DNA of 64,000 bases from Pollutimonas nitritireducens (GCF_002849615.1 NZ_PDNV01000001.1:124001-188000); one strand, 5' to 3'. Numbered from the stretch's first letter, positions 8,578 to 16,722 are shown. Numbers and translations: made by a program. Notes: generated by a model not told the origin, from the sequence alone.

Positions 8578-9585
8578 CTAATTTTTAGTCTTTTCGACGA
8601 TCTCGAGATAGCGCGGACCATCCGGCACTAGCTTGACCCATTCTTCGATGGCAGGTGCTGTCGCATCGCGCATAGCCTGTAGCGCATCCGCCTCGACGCG
8701 GTGCACTTTCACGCCTTTAGCTTCGTAAGTTCCGACCGCTTCCTTGACGAAGGCTGCGACCTGATCAAATTGATCGTTATCTCGTTCCTTGGCTGCCTTA
8801 CGAAGGATTTCCTGAATATCCGGTGGAAGCGAGTCCCACTTCTTTCGGTTAATGGAAAGTATCGACGTATCCACACCGAAGTTCGCCAGAGACAAATGCT
8901 TGGTGACCTCATACAAGCTTCGCCCGATGCCGGTCAGCAACGGCCGTGGAGTACCGTCGATTACACCGCGATCAAAAGCCAGATACAGTTCCGATGACGG
9001 CATACCAGTGGGCGAACCACCCATGAGCTGTAGCGCACGCGCATCCAGAGAGCCAGTCGTGGCCCATACTTTGCCTTTAAAGTCGTCGACACTCAATATC
9101 GGTTTTTCCCGCGTATAGAATTCGTAAGGATCGAACGGCGCGATTCCCAAAATTACAGTGTCATGCTGTTCTTTAAGGTCTTTAGTGATGCCAAGATCCA
9201 GCAACCCCTCGTTCAACGCTCGACGCAGATGCGGCACATCCTGGAACAGGAAAGGGAGTGTAAAAATATTGAGCGCCGGCATGGTACCGCTTAAATACGT
9301 GCCAGTCATGTTCACCATATCCACGTCACCGCGTGACAAGGCAGCGAGCTCTTCATAGCCATCGAACAATTGCCCAGAGTGAAACACGTTGATTTTCACC
9401 CGGCCATTACTTTCTTTATGTACGGTCTCAACAAACTTTTCTATAGGCTTCCACACGTATTCATACGAAGGCGGCAAGTAAGTCGAGAACGTGAGCTGGA
9501 TGGGCTTTTCTGCGGCAGCAGTAGTGCCCATGCCCATGCCCATGCACAGGGCTATCGCCGCAGTAATTAACCAATGCTTTTTCAT
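8578..9585 (-). CDS. dctP: TRAP transporter substrate-binding protein (DctP family)
   Basis: A 335-residue periplasmic binding protein. It has a Sec signal peptide (MKKHWLITAAIALCMGMGMG, cleavage probably after TAAA-E near residue 25). DctP-family features follow: SGQLFDGYEELAALSRGDVDM, the LPFLFQD segment, and the GMPSSELYLAFDRGVIDG ligand-carboxylate region. Clear SD (AGGAGGAGC) precedes the ATG. It captures an organic acid for the DctQM permease. The closest-looking relatives bind small carboxylates, but the ligand cannot be assigned. The signal peptide includes a hexanucleotide repeat coding for Met-Gly. Confidence 0.92.
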   Translation of the reverse strand: MKKHWLITAAIALCMGMGMGTTAAAEKPIQLTFSTYLPPSYEYVWKPIEKFVETVHKESNGRVKINVFHSGQLFDGYEELAALSRGDVDMVNMTGTYLSGTMPALNIFTLPFLFQDVPHLRRALNEGLLDLGITKDLKEQHDTVILGIAPFDPYEFYTREKPILSVDDFKGKVWATTGSLDARALQLMGGSPTGMPSSELYLAFDRGVIDGTPRPLLTGIGRSLYEVTKHLSLANFGVDTSILSINRKKWDSLPPDIQEILRKAAKERDNDQFDQVAAFVKEAVGTYEAKGVKVHRVEADALQAMRDATAPAIEEWVKLVPDGPRYLEIVEKTKN

Positions 9586-9682
9586 AGTGCTCCTCCTGGA
9601 TTTTCTGTCATAAGAACGATGGTGACGGATTCTGACGGGTTCATAAGAGCCGCAGCAATAAGCTATACCGCCGGTGAATCAC

Positions 9683-10324
9683 TTAATTGAGCGCCGATGG
9701 AGTAACCATATCGTTAAGAATGCCTAGCATGGCATCGAGCTGAAAAACCTCGGCATATTTGCTGGACATGTCTATAAGGTTGCTCTCGTGCTGCGCAGCG
9801 GAGCGGTCAGTCACGCAGTCCCGGACAACAAATGGTGGGAAACCATATTGCATCGCGTCGACGACGCTCGCCCGAACACAGCCGCTAGTCGTGCATCCGG
9901 CAACAATGAGCATGTCGCATCGCGCAGACGCGAGAATGCCAGCCAGTGCTGTTCCGAAAAACGCTGAAGCTTGCGTCTTCTCGAGTATGAGGTCTACGGC
10001 TGCATCGTAGTGCAGACGCGGATCAAGCTCGCACGGAGGCGTGCCGCGCACCAACGAGGATAGCGATCCACACTTTTGTCCCCAGCAACCAAGATCGGCC
10101 ATATTGGCGCTGTATCCGACTACCGAGAAAATGACAGGACCGATACCGCGCATCGCATCGATCAAGGCGTTCGTCGCCGTAACGGCACTTGAACAGTCGG
10201 ACGCGAGCGGGCTCACCGCTGTTTCAGTAAACCCGCGTTGAAAGTCAATGACGAGCAGTGCGGGCTTTCGTCCTTGCACAAGTGTGCCGTTGAATCCGCT
10301 ACGTACGTTAGCATCGTCTCTCAT
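9683..10324 (-). CDS. Isochorismatase-family cysteine amidohydrolase (N-carbamoylsarcosine amidase / maleamate amidohydrolase-like)
   Basis: A 213-residue cysteine hydrolase. The triad is visible: Asp27 (LLVIDFQRGFT), Lys116 (LEKTQASAFFGT) and Cys149 (CTTSGCVRAS). The TTSGCVRAS motif plus the downstream VVRDCVTDR and HESNLIDMSSKYAEV segments resemble N-carbamoylsarcosine amidohydrolases and NicF-type maleamate amidohydrolases more than isochorismatases. Expected reaction: hydrolysis of a small amide to an acid and ammonia. It is the first gene of the TRAP/hydratase operon, with SD GGAGACAAG before its ATG. Nicotinate-type ring-cleavage genes are not in the window, so the maleamate role is only a hypothesis. 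Confidence 0.82.
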   Translation of the reverse strand: MRDDANVRSGFNGTLVQGRKPALLVIDFQRGFTETAVSPLASDCSSAVTATNALIDAMRGIGPVIFSVVGYSANMADLGCWGQKCGSLSSLVRGTPPCELDPRLHYDAAVDLILEKTQASAFFGTALAGILASARCDMLIVAGCTTSGCVRASVVDAMQYGFPPFVVRDCVTDRSAAQHESNLIDMSSKYAEVFQLDAMLGILNDMVTPSALN

Positions 10325-10337
10325 CTTGTCTCCGTTC

Positions 10338-10423
10338 TTCGAATAGTCTTTAAGGAATTATGGCTCGTATATGCTATAGCTTCCAATATTGTTTTAGTCT
10401 TGATCCAGACTTTTTTCGAATAG
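10338..10423 (-). promoter_or_regulatory. Putative promoter/regulator region of the amidohydrolase-TRAP-hydratase operon
   Basis: The 241-base gap upstream of the amidohydrolase gene is AT-richer than its surroundings. It contains a 9-base direct repeat (TTCGAATAG at 10338-10346 and 10415-10423) and an 8-base palindrome GCTATAGC (10373-10380) between them. I cannot place a convincing -35/-10 pair. The repeats and palindrome are candidate binding sites for the LysR protein of this operon. Confidence 0.3.
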
Positions 10424-10565
10424 GTTTGGGAGTCCGCAGCCTCGCTTCTGCTACAGCCTTGCTTATCATGCGACTAAGCGTAACGCATCAGCTAACTTGA
10501 CCAACGCTGCAACAGCGCAGGCACCACGCATCGGTTGGCGTGGGCCTGACCGGCAACCTGGGACG

Positions 10566-11738
10566 CTATCTACGCACCGACTCCGCGTGGGATCGCAGCA
10601 ATTGCCCAGCGATGATGAGCTTCTGGATTTCGCTGGTGCCCTCATAAATGCGCAAGGCACGGATCTCGCGATACAGCCGTTCAACCGGATTGCCGGACAC
10701 CACGCCCAGGCCGCCGAATAATTGCACGGCTTTATCGATTACGTGCTGCGCTTCTTCGGTGGCGAACAGCTTGGCCATGGCGGCGACCCTTGAAGTCCGC
10801 CCGCCCACTACATCCTTGACCCAGGCAGCGCGGTAGACGAGCAAGGCGGCGGCGTCGACGGCCGTGGCCATGTCAGCCAGCTTGTCCTGCGTAAGCTGGA
10901 AACTGCCGAGGCTGGCGCCGGATATTTGGCGCTGCGTGACCCTCAGCAGGGTGTGATCCAGCGCGCGGCGCGCCATTCCGACAGCCGACGCGCCCACGCT
11001 GGAACGGAATACATCCAGGACGCTCATGGCGATCTTGAATCCGTCTCCTTCCTGGCCCACTAGCGCGTCGGCAGGCACCCGGCAATCAGTAAACCGAAGC
11101 GAACCCAAAGGATGCGGCGCAATGACGTCTATGCTTGCGCTGACGGAAAAACCGGGAGTATGGGCGGCAACGATAAAACAGGATAAGCCCTGGGCGCCCG
11201 ACGCTTCCCGCGTCCTGGCAAACACCACGTACTGATGGGCCAGACCGGCATTCGATATCCACGTCTTCTCGCCGTTGATGACCCAGTCGTCACCGTCTTT
11301 GTGCGCGGCGGTCAACATTTCAGCGGGATTGGAGCCCGCTTCTTCTTCGGACAGGGCGAACGCGGCGATGCGATCACCCGCGATCACGCCCGGCAGCCAC
11401 TCCCGGCGTTGCTCGTCGTTGCCGAACAGCGTAATAGCCGCCGTTCCCAAGCCCTGCATCGCGAAGGCAAATTCCGCCAGGCCGGAGCGGCGCGCCAGCA
11501 TATCGCGGACAAGACACAAGCTGCGCGAGTCGAGCCGTCCGTCCAGCGACGCGGCATGCTCGAGCCAGCCACCGGCGCCCAGGGTCTTCACCATCTGCGG
11601 GGCGATTGCGTACACATCGGCGCCGTCGTGTTCCTGCTGGATCAGTGATTGGAGGTCTTGGTCTGCAAAGCGCTCCAGCCCCTTGAGTTCACGATGCCGG
11701 GCATCGAAGAATGGCCACTCCAGTGTCTCGTCGAACAT
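10566..11738 (-). CDS. Acyl-CoA dehydrogenase family protein
   Basis: A 390-residue FAD-dependent acyl-CoA dehydrogenase. It shows FALSEEEAGSNP and NGEKTWISNAG in the middle beta domain, and the C-terminal helical domain ending in RIYEGTSEIQKLIIAG, whose Glu is the usual position of the catalytic base in this family. The start was moved to the ATG at 11738 because AGAGGAAAT precedes it at good spacing; an upstream in-frame ATG would add 21 residues without an SD. It would introduce an alpha-beta double bond into an acyl-CoA and pass electrons to ETF. It stands apart from its neighbours, so the substrate is unknown. Confidence 0.88.
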   Translation of the reverse strand: MFDETLEWPFFDARHRELKGLERFADQDLQSLIQQEHDGADVYAIAPQMVKTLGAGGWLEHAASLDGRLDSRSLCLVRDMLARRSGLAEFAFAMQGLGTAAITLFGNDEQRREWLPGVIAGDRIAAFALSEEEAGSNPAEMLTAAHKDGDDWVINGEKTWISNAGLAHQYVVFARTREASGAQGLSCFIVAAHTPGFSVSASIDVIAPHPLGSLRFTDCRVPADALVGQEGDGFKIAMSVLDVFRSSVGASAVGMARRALDHTLLRVTQRQISGASLGSFQLTQDKLADMATAVDAAALLVYRAAWVKDVVGGRTSRVAAMAKLFATEEAQHVIDKAVQLFGGLGVVSGNPVERLYREIRALRIYEGTSEIQKLIIAGQLLRSHAESVRR

Positions 11739-12091
11739 ATTTCCTCTTTCGTTTTTCGGGCCGGCGGCTTCGAGCCAGTACCGAGGCGCGCTGTGTCGCA
11801 TCGGGCATAAGGCTTATCGGGTTGAGGAATGGCGGCCTGATTGGGCGGCAAGCGCAATACGCGCCATTTCCTGTAGTTTGGACCGCTGGAAGAGCGTGGC
11901 CCGACTCCTTCCGTGAACTGCAGGAAGTATAGAACCTAAAGCTAGACTATAGAACCGGGGTAACTACTGCTTGTCGCCATTGCAGGGCCCTGACCCTGGT
12001 CACGGTCCCGACGCTTACATTCGCGATCATGATGCTGCCGCGATGCAGGAGGGGCCAGCCCGCATCGCAGTGGCAAGCAGCCTCAGGCGTA
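11739..12091. other. Gene-free interval upstream of the acyl-CoA dehydrogenase
   Basis: About 350 bases with no ORF I can support on either strand. The only structure I see is the TATAGAACC direct repeat annotated separately. It presumably contains the promoter of the acyl-CoA dehydrogenase gene. Confidence 0.5.
11928..11956. repeat. Nine-base direct repeat with 20-base period
   Basis: TATAGAACC occurs at 11928-11936 and again at 11948-11956, start-to-start 20 bases, i.e. about two helical turns. It lies 190 bases upstream of the acyl-CoA dehydrogenase start and could be a tandem activator or repressor site for that gene. Confidence 0.4.
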
Positions 12092-12448
12092 CTAGTTGCC
12101 GCCCTTCTTCTTTTCTGTCTTATCCTGATCGGCACTCGTGCCCGGAGGCGTCGCATTCTTGGGTGCTATATCCACAGGCACTCCGCCTATACGTTTGCTG
12201 GCTTCAGTACTATCTGTCGCGCCGTCAGCCGATTTTTCGCCCGACTTCATGCCTTCGCCCATCGTAGTGCCCGCCGTACCGCTCTTGCCCGAACTGGCGC
12301 TGGTGCCGCCCAGGCTTTCCGTTTTAGGCGTCGGCGCCGTGGAAGGTGCCTGCGTACTTGAACCGCTACTCGTACTGCCCTGCCCATACACCGTTGAAAC
12401 CACGGCGAACGGCAAGGAACAGATCGCAATCGCTAAAAGCTTTTTCAT
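12092..12448 (-). CDS. Small exported low-complexity protein, function unknown
   Basis: A 118-residue protein with a Sec signal peptide (MKKLLAIAICSLPFAVVSTV, cleavage likely near VYG-Q at residue 22). A mature part rich in Ser, Thr, Gly, Lys and Pro follows, with no predicted fold; it ends in KTEKKKGGN. The SD GGAGATCACC before the ATG supports expression. A small hairpin (TGGGTC/GACCCA, 12474-12488) lies upstream of the start. I do not recognise a family. Such periplasmic disordered proteins are common in Alcaligenaceae as hypothetical proteins. Confidence 0.6.
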   Translation of the reverse strand: MKKLLAIAICSLPFAVVSTVYGQGSTSSGSSTQAPSTAPTPKTESLGGTSASSGKSGTAGTTMGEGMKSGEKSADGATDSTEASKRIGGVPVDIAPKNATPPGTSADQDKTEKKKGGN

Positions 12449-12592
12449 GGTGATCTCCTGGTAGACGACCGAATGGGTCCCTGACCCACGAGCAATTCCT
12501 GTGCCCCGGTCGGCACCCTGGGAAGCCGGCCCGGTAGCCCTGTTTGCACGAACTCACGAAACACCCGTCGCCCCGGCATCTGCGGCCATCAC

Positions 12593-12925
12593 CTACTGCC
12601 CCGACAACGCCCAAACCGCCACACCAATCGCTACCATGGCAACCACCACCGCTCCCACCGCAAGTCGCCTCAAAAACATGATCTGTTGCTGCAACTGCGC
12701 AGCAGCCTTATCGACCCCTTCGATCGTCTCCTTTAACTGCAGGGCCAGCCCCTTCACCGCCTCCGCATTGTGGCTTACCGCCGCCTGGAGTTCACGAATC
12801 TGTTGCGGCACCACTTCTTCCAGTTTTCCACCCGGCGGCTTGGTCGTGAACATCGGCACCGCTGCGGAAACGATCTGCGTAATATAAGGAAGCGCCACCT
12901 TCAGCACTGGAAGAAAAGCTGCCAT
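12593..12925 (-). CDS. Small membrane-anchored coiled-coil protein, function unknown
   Basis: A 110-residue protein. The N-terminal 25 residues are hydrophobic (LPVLKVALPYITQIVSAAVP). The middle (about 38-82) is a predicted amphipathic coiled coil rich in Gln, Ala and Leu (RELQAAVSHNAEAVKGLALQ). It ends in a clear transmembrane helix (LAVGAVVVAMVAIGVAVWAL), so it is probably a C-tail-anchored protein. It lies 13 bases after the GFA gene stop and may be in that operon. No family recognised. Confidence 0.6.
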   Translation of the reverse strand: MAAFLPVLKVALPYITQIVSAAVPMFTTKPPGGKLEEVVPQQIRELQAAVSHNAEAVKGLALQLKETIEGVDKAAAQLQQQIMFLRRLAVGAVVVAMVAIGVAVWALSGQ

Positions 12926-12938
12926 GAATTATTCCTGT

Positions 12939-13430
12939 TCAACTCGATGTCAGTCCCAAACGCCCATGCCAATCGGCAATCGACTCGTCTGGAAAACCAT
13001 CGAACAATTTATCGCCTGGCCCCGCCTGCACTTCGACCCATGACGCCTTCGAACCCAGTAGCAAGTGAGTATGCTCAGGCGGTACTGGAAGCGGGGTATC
13101 TATGGCGGAAGCAAACGGGTGGATCAGCTCGGGCCATTCCGGGCTGAACAGCCAGAGCGCGCTTCCGCAACGTTTGCAAAAATGCCGTTCGGCACTGCTG
13201 GTGCGAGCCGCTTGCTGACCAGGCTCTTGAAGCTTGGCATGATACACCGACACATTGGCGCCGCCCCTGACATGCATCGTTTCGGCGTCTCCGGACAGGT
13301 TGATGGAATAGCCGCCGCCGCCTTGCGTCTTGCGGCATATCGAACAGTAGCAACGTTGATAGGGATAAGGCCCCGAACTTGAAACCGTGAACCTCACGGC
13401 GCCGCAATGGCATGATCCTTCGAGTTGCAT
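12939..13430 (-). CDS. GFA-fold (CENP-V/glutathione-dependent formaldehyde-activating) zinc protein
   Basis: A 163-residue Mss4-like fold protein. It has the characteristic zinc cysteines: GSCHCGAVRF at the N-terminus, CYCSICRK around residues 29-34, and HFCKRCGSALW near residues 82-92. Proteins of this group are often annotated as glutathione-dependent formaldehyde-activating enzymes, but most members have no proven activity. The start was set at the ATG of MQLEGSCHCG, where the domain begins; an upstream in-frame ATG would lie inside the preceding small gene. That preceding gene stops 7 bases before it, so they are likely co-transcribed. Confidence 0.82.
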   Translation of the reverse strand: MQLEGSCHCGAVRFTVSSSGPYPYQRCYCSICRKTQGGGGYSINLSGDAETMHVRGGANVSVYHAKLQEPGQQAARTSSAERHFCKRCGSALWLFSPEWPELIHPFASAIDTPLPVPPEHTHLLLGSKASWVEVQAGPGDKLFDGFPDESIADWHGRLGLTSS

Positions 13431-13437
13431 CGCGTAC

Positions 13438-13623
13438 TCACTTTTCTTTTTTGTTCTCGCCACCCTCATGCTTGCCACTTTCCGGGCTAGGGTCTTGCAA
13501 GAACTTGCTCAGGTATTCGTCCTCACGCTGGGGACGGTCGTCCGCGGGATCCGGCACGACTTTATTTTTCGAGTCGTCCGCTTCCGGATTCTTTGGATGT
13601 GACGTCTTGGATTGATCGGGCAT
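13438..13623 (-). CDS. Small hydrophilic hypothetical protein
   Basis: A 61-residue, highly charged protein (MPDQSKTSHPKNPEADD, then DDRPQREDEYLSKFLQDP, ending in GGENKKEK). It has no hydrophobic segment and is predicted to be disordered apart from one short helix. I chose the ATG at 13623 because GGAGG sits seven bases before it. It stops 7 bases before the GFA-fold gene. The composition is not that of a frameshift shadow, and the SD supports a real gene. Function unknown. Confidence 0.55.
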   Translation of the reverse strand: MPDQSKTSHPKNPEADDSKNKVVPDPADDRPQREDEYLSKFLQDPSPESGKHEGGENKKEK

Positions 13624-13663
13624 GACTGGCCTCCGCATAAGATCATGTATTCAATCTGGCGAG

Positions 13664-14224
13664 TCAGCAAGTGAGGTGCCTGGTGGGCAGACGGGCCAGG
13701 ATCTCGTAACGTGACCCGCCTTCGGCCGGGCGCGAAGCCACCAATACGCAGTGCTCCGGCCTCCACGTCAAGGGAGGCCGCGCAAGTGCATCGAGCCCGC
13801 ATGGCCCGGCCTTGCGCAGCAATGAGACGTGCGGCCTGAATACGGATGCCGGACGTTCCCAGCCGGCGGTCTCCAGGTGCGACCACAGCGTGGCGTAGGC
13901 CTCGTCCAGCCACGGGATGCGGTCATCATCATCGGCGGAGGGTCCTGCCCAAACCACGCGCGGACCAGCGAAGCGCCCGAAGCGCTTCAATTGCAGCATG
14001 CCGACCGGCATGGACCAATCCGGTGCCGCGCGCACGAGTTCCCGTGTCCGCTCTTGCGGCGTATTGCCCAGGAACGCCAAGGTCAGGTGCAGGTTTTCAG
14101 GCCGCATCAAGCGGCCTCCGCATAGTGCATGGGCGTCACGCGCCCACGCCATGATCTCGTCAGCCGTTGCGGCCGAAGGCCACAAGGCGAAGAACAGGCG
14201 GCGCGAGTCTGGATTCATAGTCAT
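13664..14224 (-). CDS. thpR: RNA 2',3'-cyclic phosphodiesterase (ThpR/LigT family)
   Basis: A 186-residue 2H phosphoesterase. Both HxTx/HxSx motifs are present: HLTL at residues 46-49 and HVSL at 132-135. The family opening RRLFFALWPS is also seen. It would hydrolyse 2',3'-cyclic phosphates on RNA ends to 2'-phosphates, in the cytoplasm. Its usual length is about 180 residues. It lies 40 bases upstream of the small charged protein gene on the same strand. Confidence 0.9.
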   Translation of the reverse strand: MTMNPDSRRLFFALWPSAATADEIMAWARDAHALCGGRLMRPENLHLTLAFLGNTPQERTRELVRAAPDWSMPVGMLQLKRFGRFAGPRVVWAGPSADDDDRIPWLDEAYATLWSHLETAGWERPASVFRPHVSLLRKAGPCGLDALARPPLTWRPEHCVLVASRPAEGGSRYEILARLPTRHLTC

Positions 14225-14290
14225 GCCTCATCGTTTCAGTCGGGCGCCCCCGGCTCCCGAACATAGACGACTGTGCCGTCCTTATTGCTG

Positions 14291-15409
14291 CTACCGCATA
14301 CCGAAACTGGTTTCCCCAAAAACCCTGTTCTTGCCTGCGGGCAATGCGCGCCAGTATTGGGACGGGCCTTGCACCTGTCCGCCGAGTTCGGCGGCGGCAT
14401 GCCAGGCCCAGCGCGGATCATAGAGCGCCGCCCGGCCCAAGGCGACCATGTCGGCCTTGCCCTGCGTGATGATGTCCTGGGCTTGCTGTGCGGAGGTGAT
14501 CAGGCCGACGGCTATGGTGGGCAAACCGACCTCGCGCTTCAAAGTTTCGGCGAGGGGGACCTGGTAGCCTGGGCCCACGGGAATTTGCTGCTCGGGCGAT
14601 ACACCGCCGCTGGACACATCGATCCAGTCAGCACCCAACTGCTTCACACGCAATGCAAATTCGACCGTCTGGTCCAGGGTCCAGCTTGGTACCGAGTCCA
14701 CCCAATCCGTGGCGGATACGCGTATGCCCAGGGCCATTCCGTCGGGAATCGCGGCACGGACGTCCTGGAAAACCTCAAGCGGAAAACGCATGCGGTTTTC
14801 CAGTATTCCACCGTACTCATCGCTGCGCTGGTTCGAGATCGGCGACAGGAACTGATGCAACAGGTAGCCGTGCGCGGCGTGCAGTTCTATGGCGTCCAGG
14901 CCCAGGCGTACCGCGCGCCGGGCCGCGTCGACGAATGCCTTCTTGATGCCAGCCAAGTCCTCGACGGTCAGTGCGCGCGGCGGCGGCTCGCTGTGTTTGT
15001 GCGCCAATGCGGACGGCGCCACCGGAAGCCAGCCCCCTTTATCCTGCGCGATCAGCTGGCCGCCGTCCCAGGGAGCGGCGCTGGAGCCTTTGCGCCCGGC
15101 GTGCCCTAATTGAATCGCCAGCCGAATGCCCGACGTGGCGCGCAGCACCTTGACGACGGCGGCCAATGCCGCTTCGTTATCGTCGTTCCATAGTCCCAGG
15201 CATCCGGGCGTGATGCGCCCTTCTGCAGTCACCGCAGTCGCTTCGATGCACAACAGTCCGGCGCCGCCCAGCGCAAGGCTGGACAGGTGCGCCATATGCC
15301 AACTGGTGGCGTTTCCATCAACCGCCGAGTACTGGCACATGGGCGAAATAACGATACGGTTGGCCAGCGCGACGTTGCGCAACTTGATAGGATCGAAAAG
15401 CTCGGACAT
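14291..15409 (-). CDS. NADH:flavin oxidoreductase, old yellow enzyme family (YqjM/NamA-like)
   Basis: A 372-residue FMN-dependent TIM-barrel enzyme. Motifs include ISPMCQYSAVDG near the N-terminus (the Cys that tunes FMN in the YqjM group), QLGHAGRKGS, HAAHGYLLHQFLSP, and EYGGILENRMRFPLEV. It reduces activated C=C bonds of enones and nitro compounds with NAD(P)H. The start at MSELFDPIKL was chosen because AAGGGAGACTA precedes that ATG; an upstream ATG would add 28 residues without an SD. It is divergent from the M20 hydrolase gene across 164 bases. Confidence 0.92.
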   Translation of the reverse strand: MSELFDPIKLRNVALANRIVISPMCQYSAVDGNATSWHMAHLSSLALGGAGLLCIEATAVTAEGRITPGCLGLWNDDNEAALAAVVKVLRATSGIRLAIQLGHAGRKGSSAAPWDGGQLIAQDKGGWLPVAPSALAHKHSEPPPRALTVEDLAGIKKAFVDAARRAVRLGLDAIELHAAHGYLLHQFLSPISNQRSDEYGGILENRMRFPLEVFQDVRAAIPDGMALGIRVSATDWVDSVPSWTLDQTVEFALRVKQLGADWIDVSSGGVSPEQQIPVGPGYQVPLAETLKREVGLPTIAVGLITSAQQAQDIITQGKADMVALGRAALYDPRWAWHAAAELGGQVQGPSQYWRALPAGKNRVFGETSFGMR

Positions 15410-15573
15410 TAGTCTCCCTTGGTGTTGGGGCAGGAAAAAGGTTACATACTTAATAAAAAAGAAATGGATGGTCGCGGTTGCCACTGCGGGCATACCCCAA
15501 CGTCAACCCATTGACGTTCGAACCGGCACTTCGCTAACATCGGCGATTACCCCTGCCATCGGAGATTTCCGCA

Positions 15574-16722
15574 GTGAAACCCCAGTCCCTGGCCATGATA
15601 ACCAAGCTTGTCGGTTTTGATACCGTATCACACAACTCAAACCTACAACTCATTCACTATATACGGGACTATCTTGCCGATCATGGCGTGCAAAGCCATC
15701 TGGTCGGCAACCCCGAGGGGACCAAGGCAAATCTGTTCGCTACGGTCGGTCCGAATGTCGAAGGCGGCATCGTCCTGTCCGGCCATACCGATGTCGTGCC
15801 GGTCGATGGGCAACCCTGGGACACTGACCCTTTCGTCATCGAACAAAAAGACGGCCGCCTGTACGGGCGTGGCACCAGCGACATGAAGGCGTTTTCAGCC
15901 GTGGCCTTGGCCATGGTCCCCGACATGCTCAAGAAAGGCCTGAAGCGCCCCATCCATTTTGCACTCAGTTATGACGAGGAGATCGGATGCTTTGGCGCTC
16001 CCTCCATGATAGCCAGGCTGGTCACCGATATTGCCAAACCCGGCGCGGTCATCGTCGGCGAACCCACCAGCATGCGCCCGATCGTGGCACACAAAGGCAT
16101 TGCCGCCCTGCGTACCACCATTGTGGGCCATGAAGCACACTCCAGCCAGGTGCAGCGCGGCGTAAGCGCCGTAACCACCGCTGCACGGCTCATCACTTTC
16201 ATCGACGACATGATGGCCGGCAACAAGGCCAGCGCCGACCCTGACTGCCGCTTCGAGCCGCCTTATACCACCCTGCATGTCGGTGTTGTGCACGGCGGTA
16301 CCGCGCTCAACATTATTTCCCGCGAATGCTCTTTCGTCTGGGACATACGCGCGCTGCCTGGTGACGATTGGCGCAGCTACCTGGACCGGTTCCAGCAGTA
16401 TGCCGATACCCTGCTGCCGGCCATGCGCGCGATAGCGCCGGCGGCGTCCATCACGACAGAAATCATGGCAGACGCTCCGCCCTTGCAGGACAAAGGCGGG
16501 GCCGCCCAGGAACTCATCTTCAGCTTGTGCGGCCACACACATGGCGATGTGGTTCCGTATGCGGCCGAGGCGGGACAATTCCAGGAAAGCGGCTTCTCTG
16601 TCGTACTCTGCGGTCCCGGCTCCATCGACCAGGCGCACCAGCCTAACGAATACATCGACATATCGCAGGTGACCGCCTGCGAAAAATTCCTGGAAGAGGT
16701 CACTGATCAATTATCACGGTAG
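15574..16722 (+). CDS. M20 family metallohydrolase, acetylornithine deacetylase (ArgE)-like
   Basis: A 382-residue zinc aminoacylase/deacetylase starting with GTG behind GGAGATTTCC. Metal and catalytic motifs are present: SGHTDVVPVDGQPW (metal His and Asp), GRGTSDMKAF, SYDEEIGCFGA (general base Glu), the lid-domain segment VGEPTSMRPIVAHKGI, and the last metal His in QAHQPNEYI. Sequence features match ArgE of the acetylornithine deacetylase group (TIGR01892-type). However, it precedes a peptide-type ABC importer with only a 66-base gap, so in this locus it may hydrolyse an imported N-acyl amino acid or dipeptide rather than serve arginine synthesis. Confidence 0.88.
   Translation: MKPQSLAMITKLVGFDTVSHNSNLQLIHYIRDYLADHGVQSHLVGNPEGTKANLFATVGPNVEGGIVLSGHTDVVPVDGQPWDTDPFVIEQKDGRLYGRGTSDMKAFSAVALAMVPDMLKKGLKRPIHFALSYDEEIGCFGAPSMIARLVTDIAKPGAVIVGEPTSMRPIVAHKGIAALRTTIVGHEAHSSQVQRGVSAVTTAARLITFIDDMMAGNKASADPDCRFEPPYTTLHVGVVHGGTALNIISRECSFVWDIRALPGDDWRSYLDRFQQYADTLLPAMRAIAPAASITTEIMADAPPLQDKGGAAQELIFSLCGHTHGDVVPYAAEAGQFQESGFSVVLCGPGSIDQAHQPNEYIDISQVTACEKFLEEVTDQLSR

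Noticed and set aside
11947-12156. A 69-codon minus-strand frame in the gene-poor interval
   Set aside because: Arg-rich composition, no SD, and it overlaps the end of the exported small protein gene.
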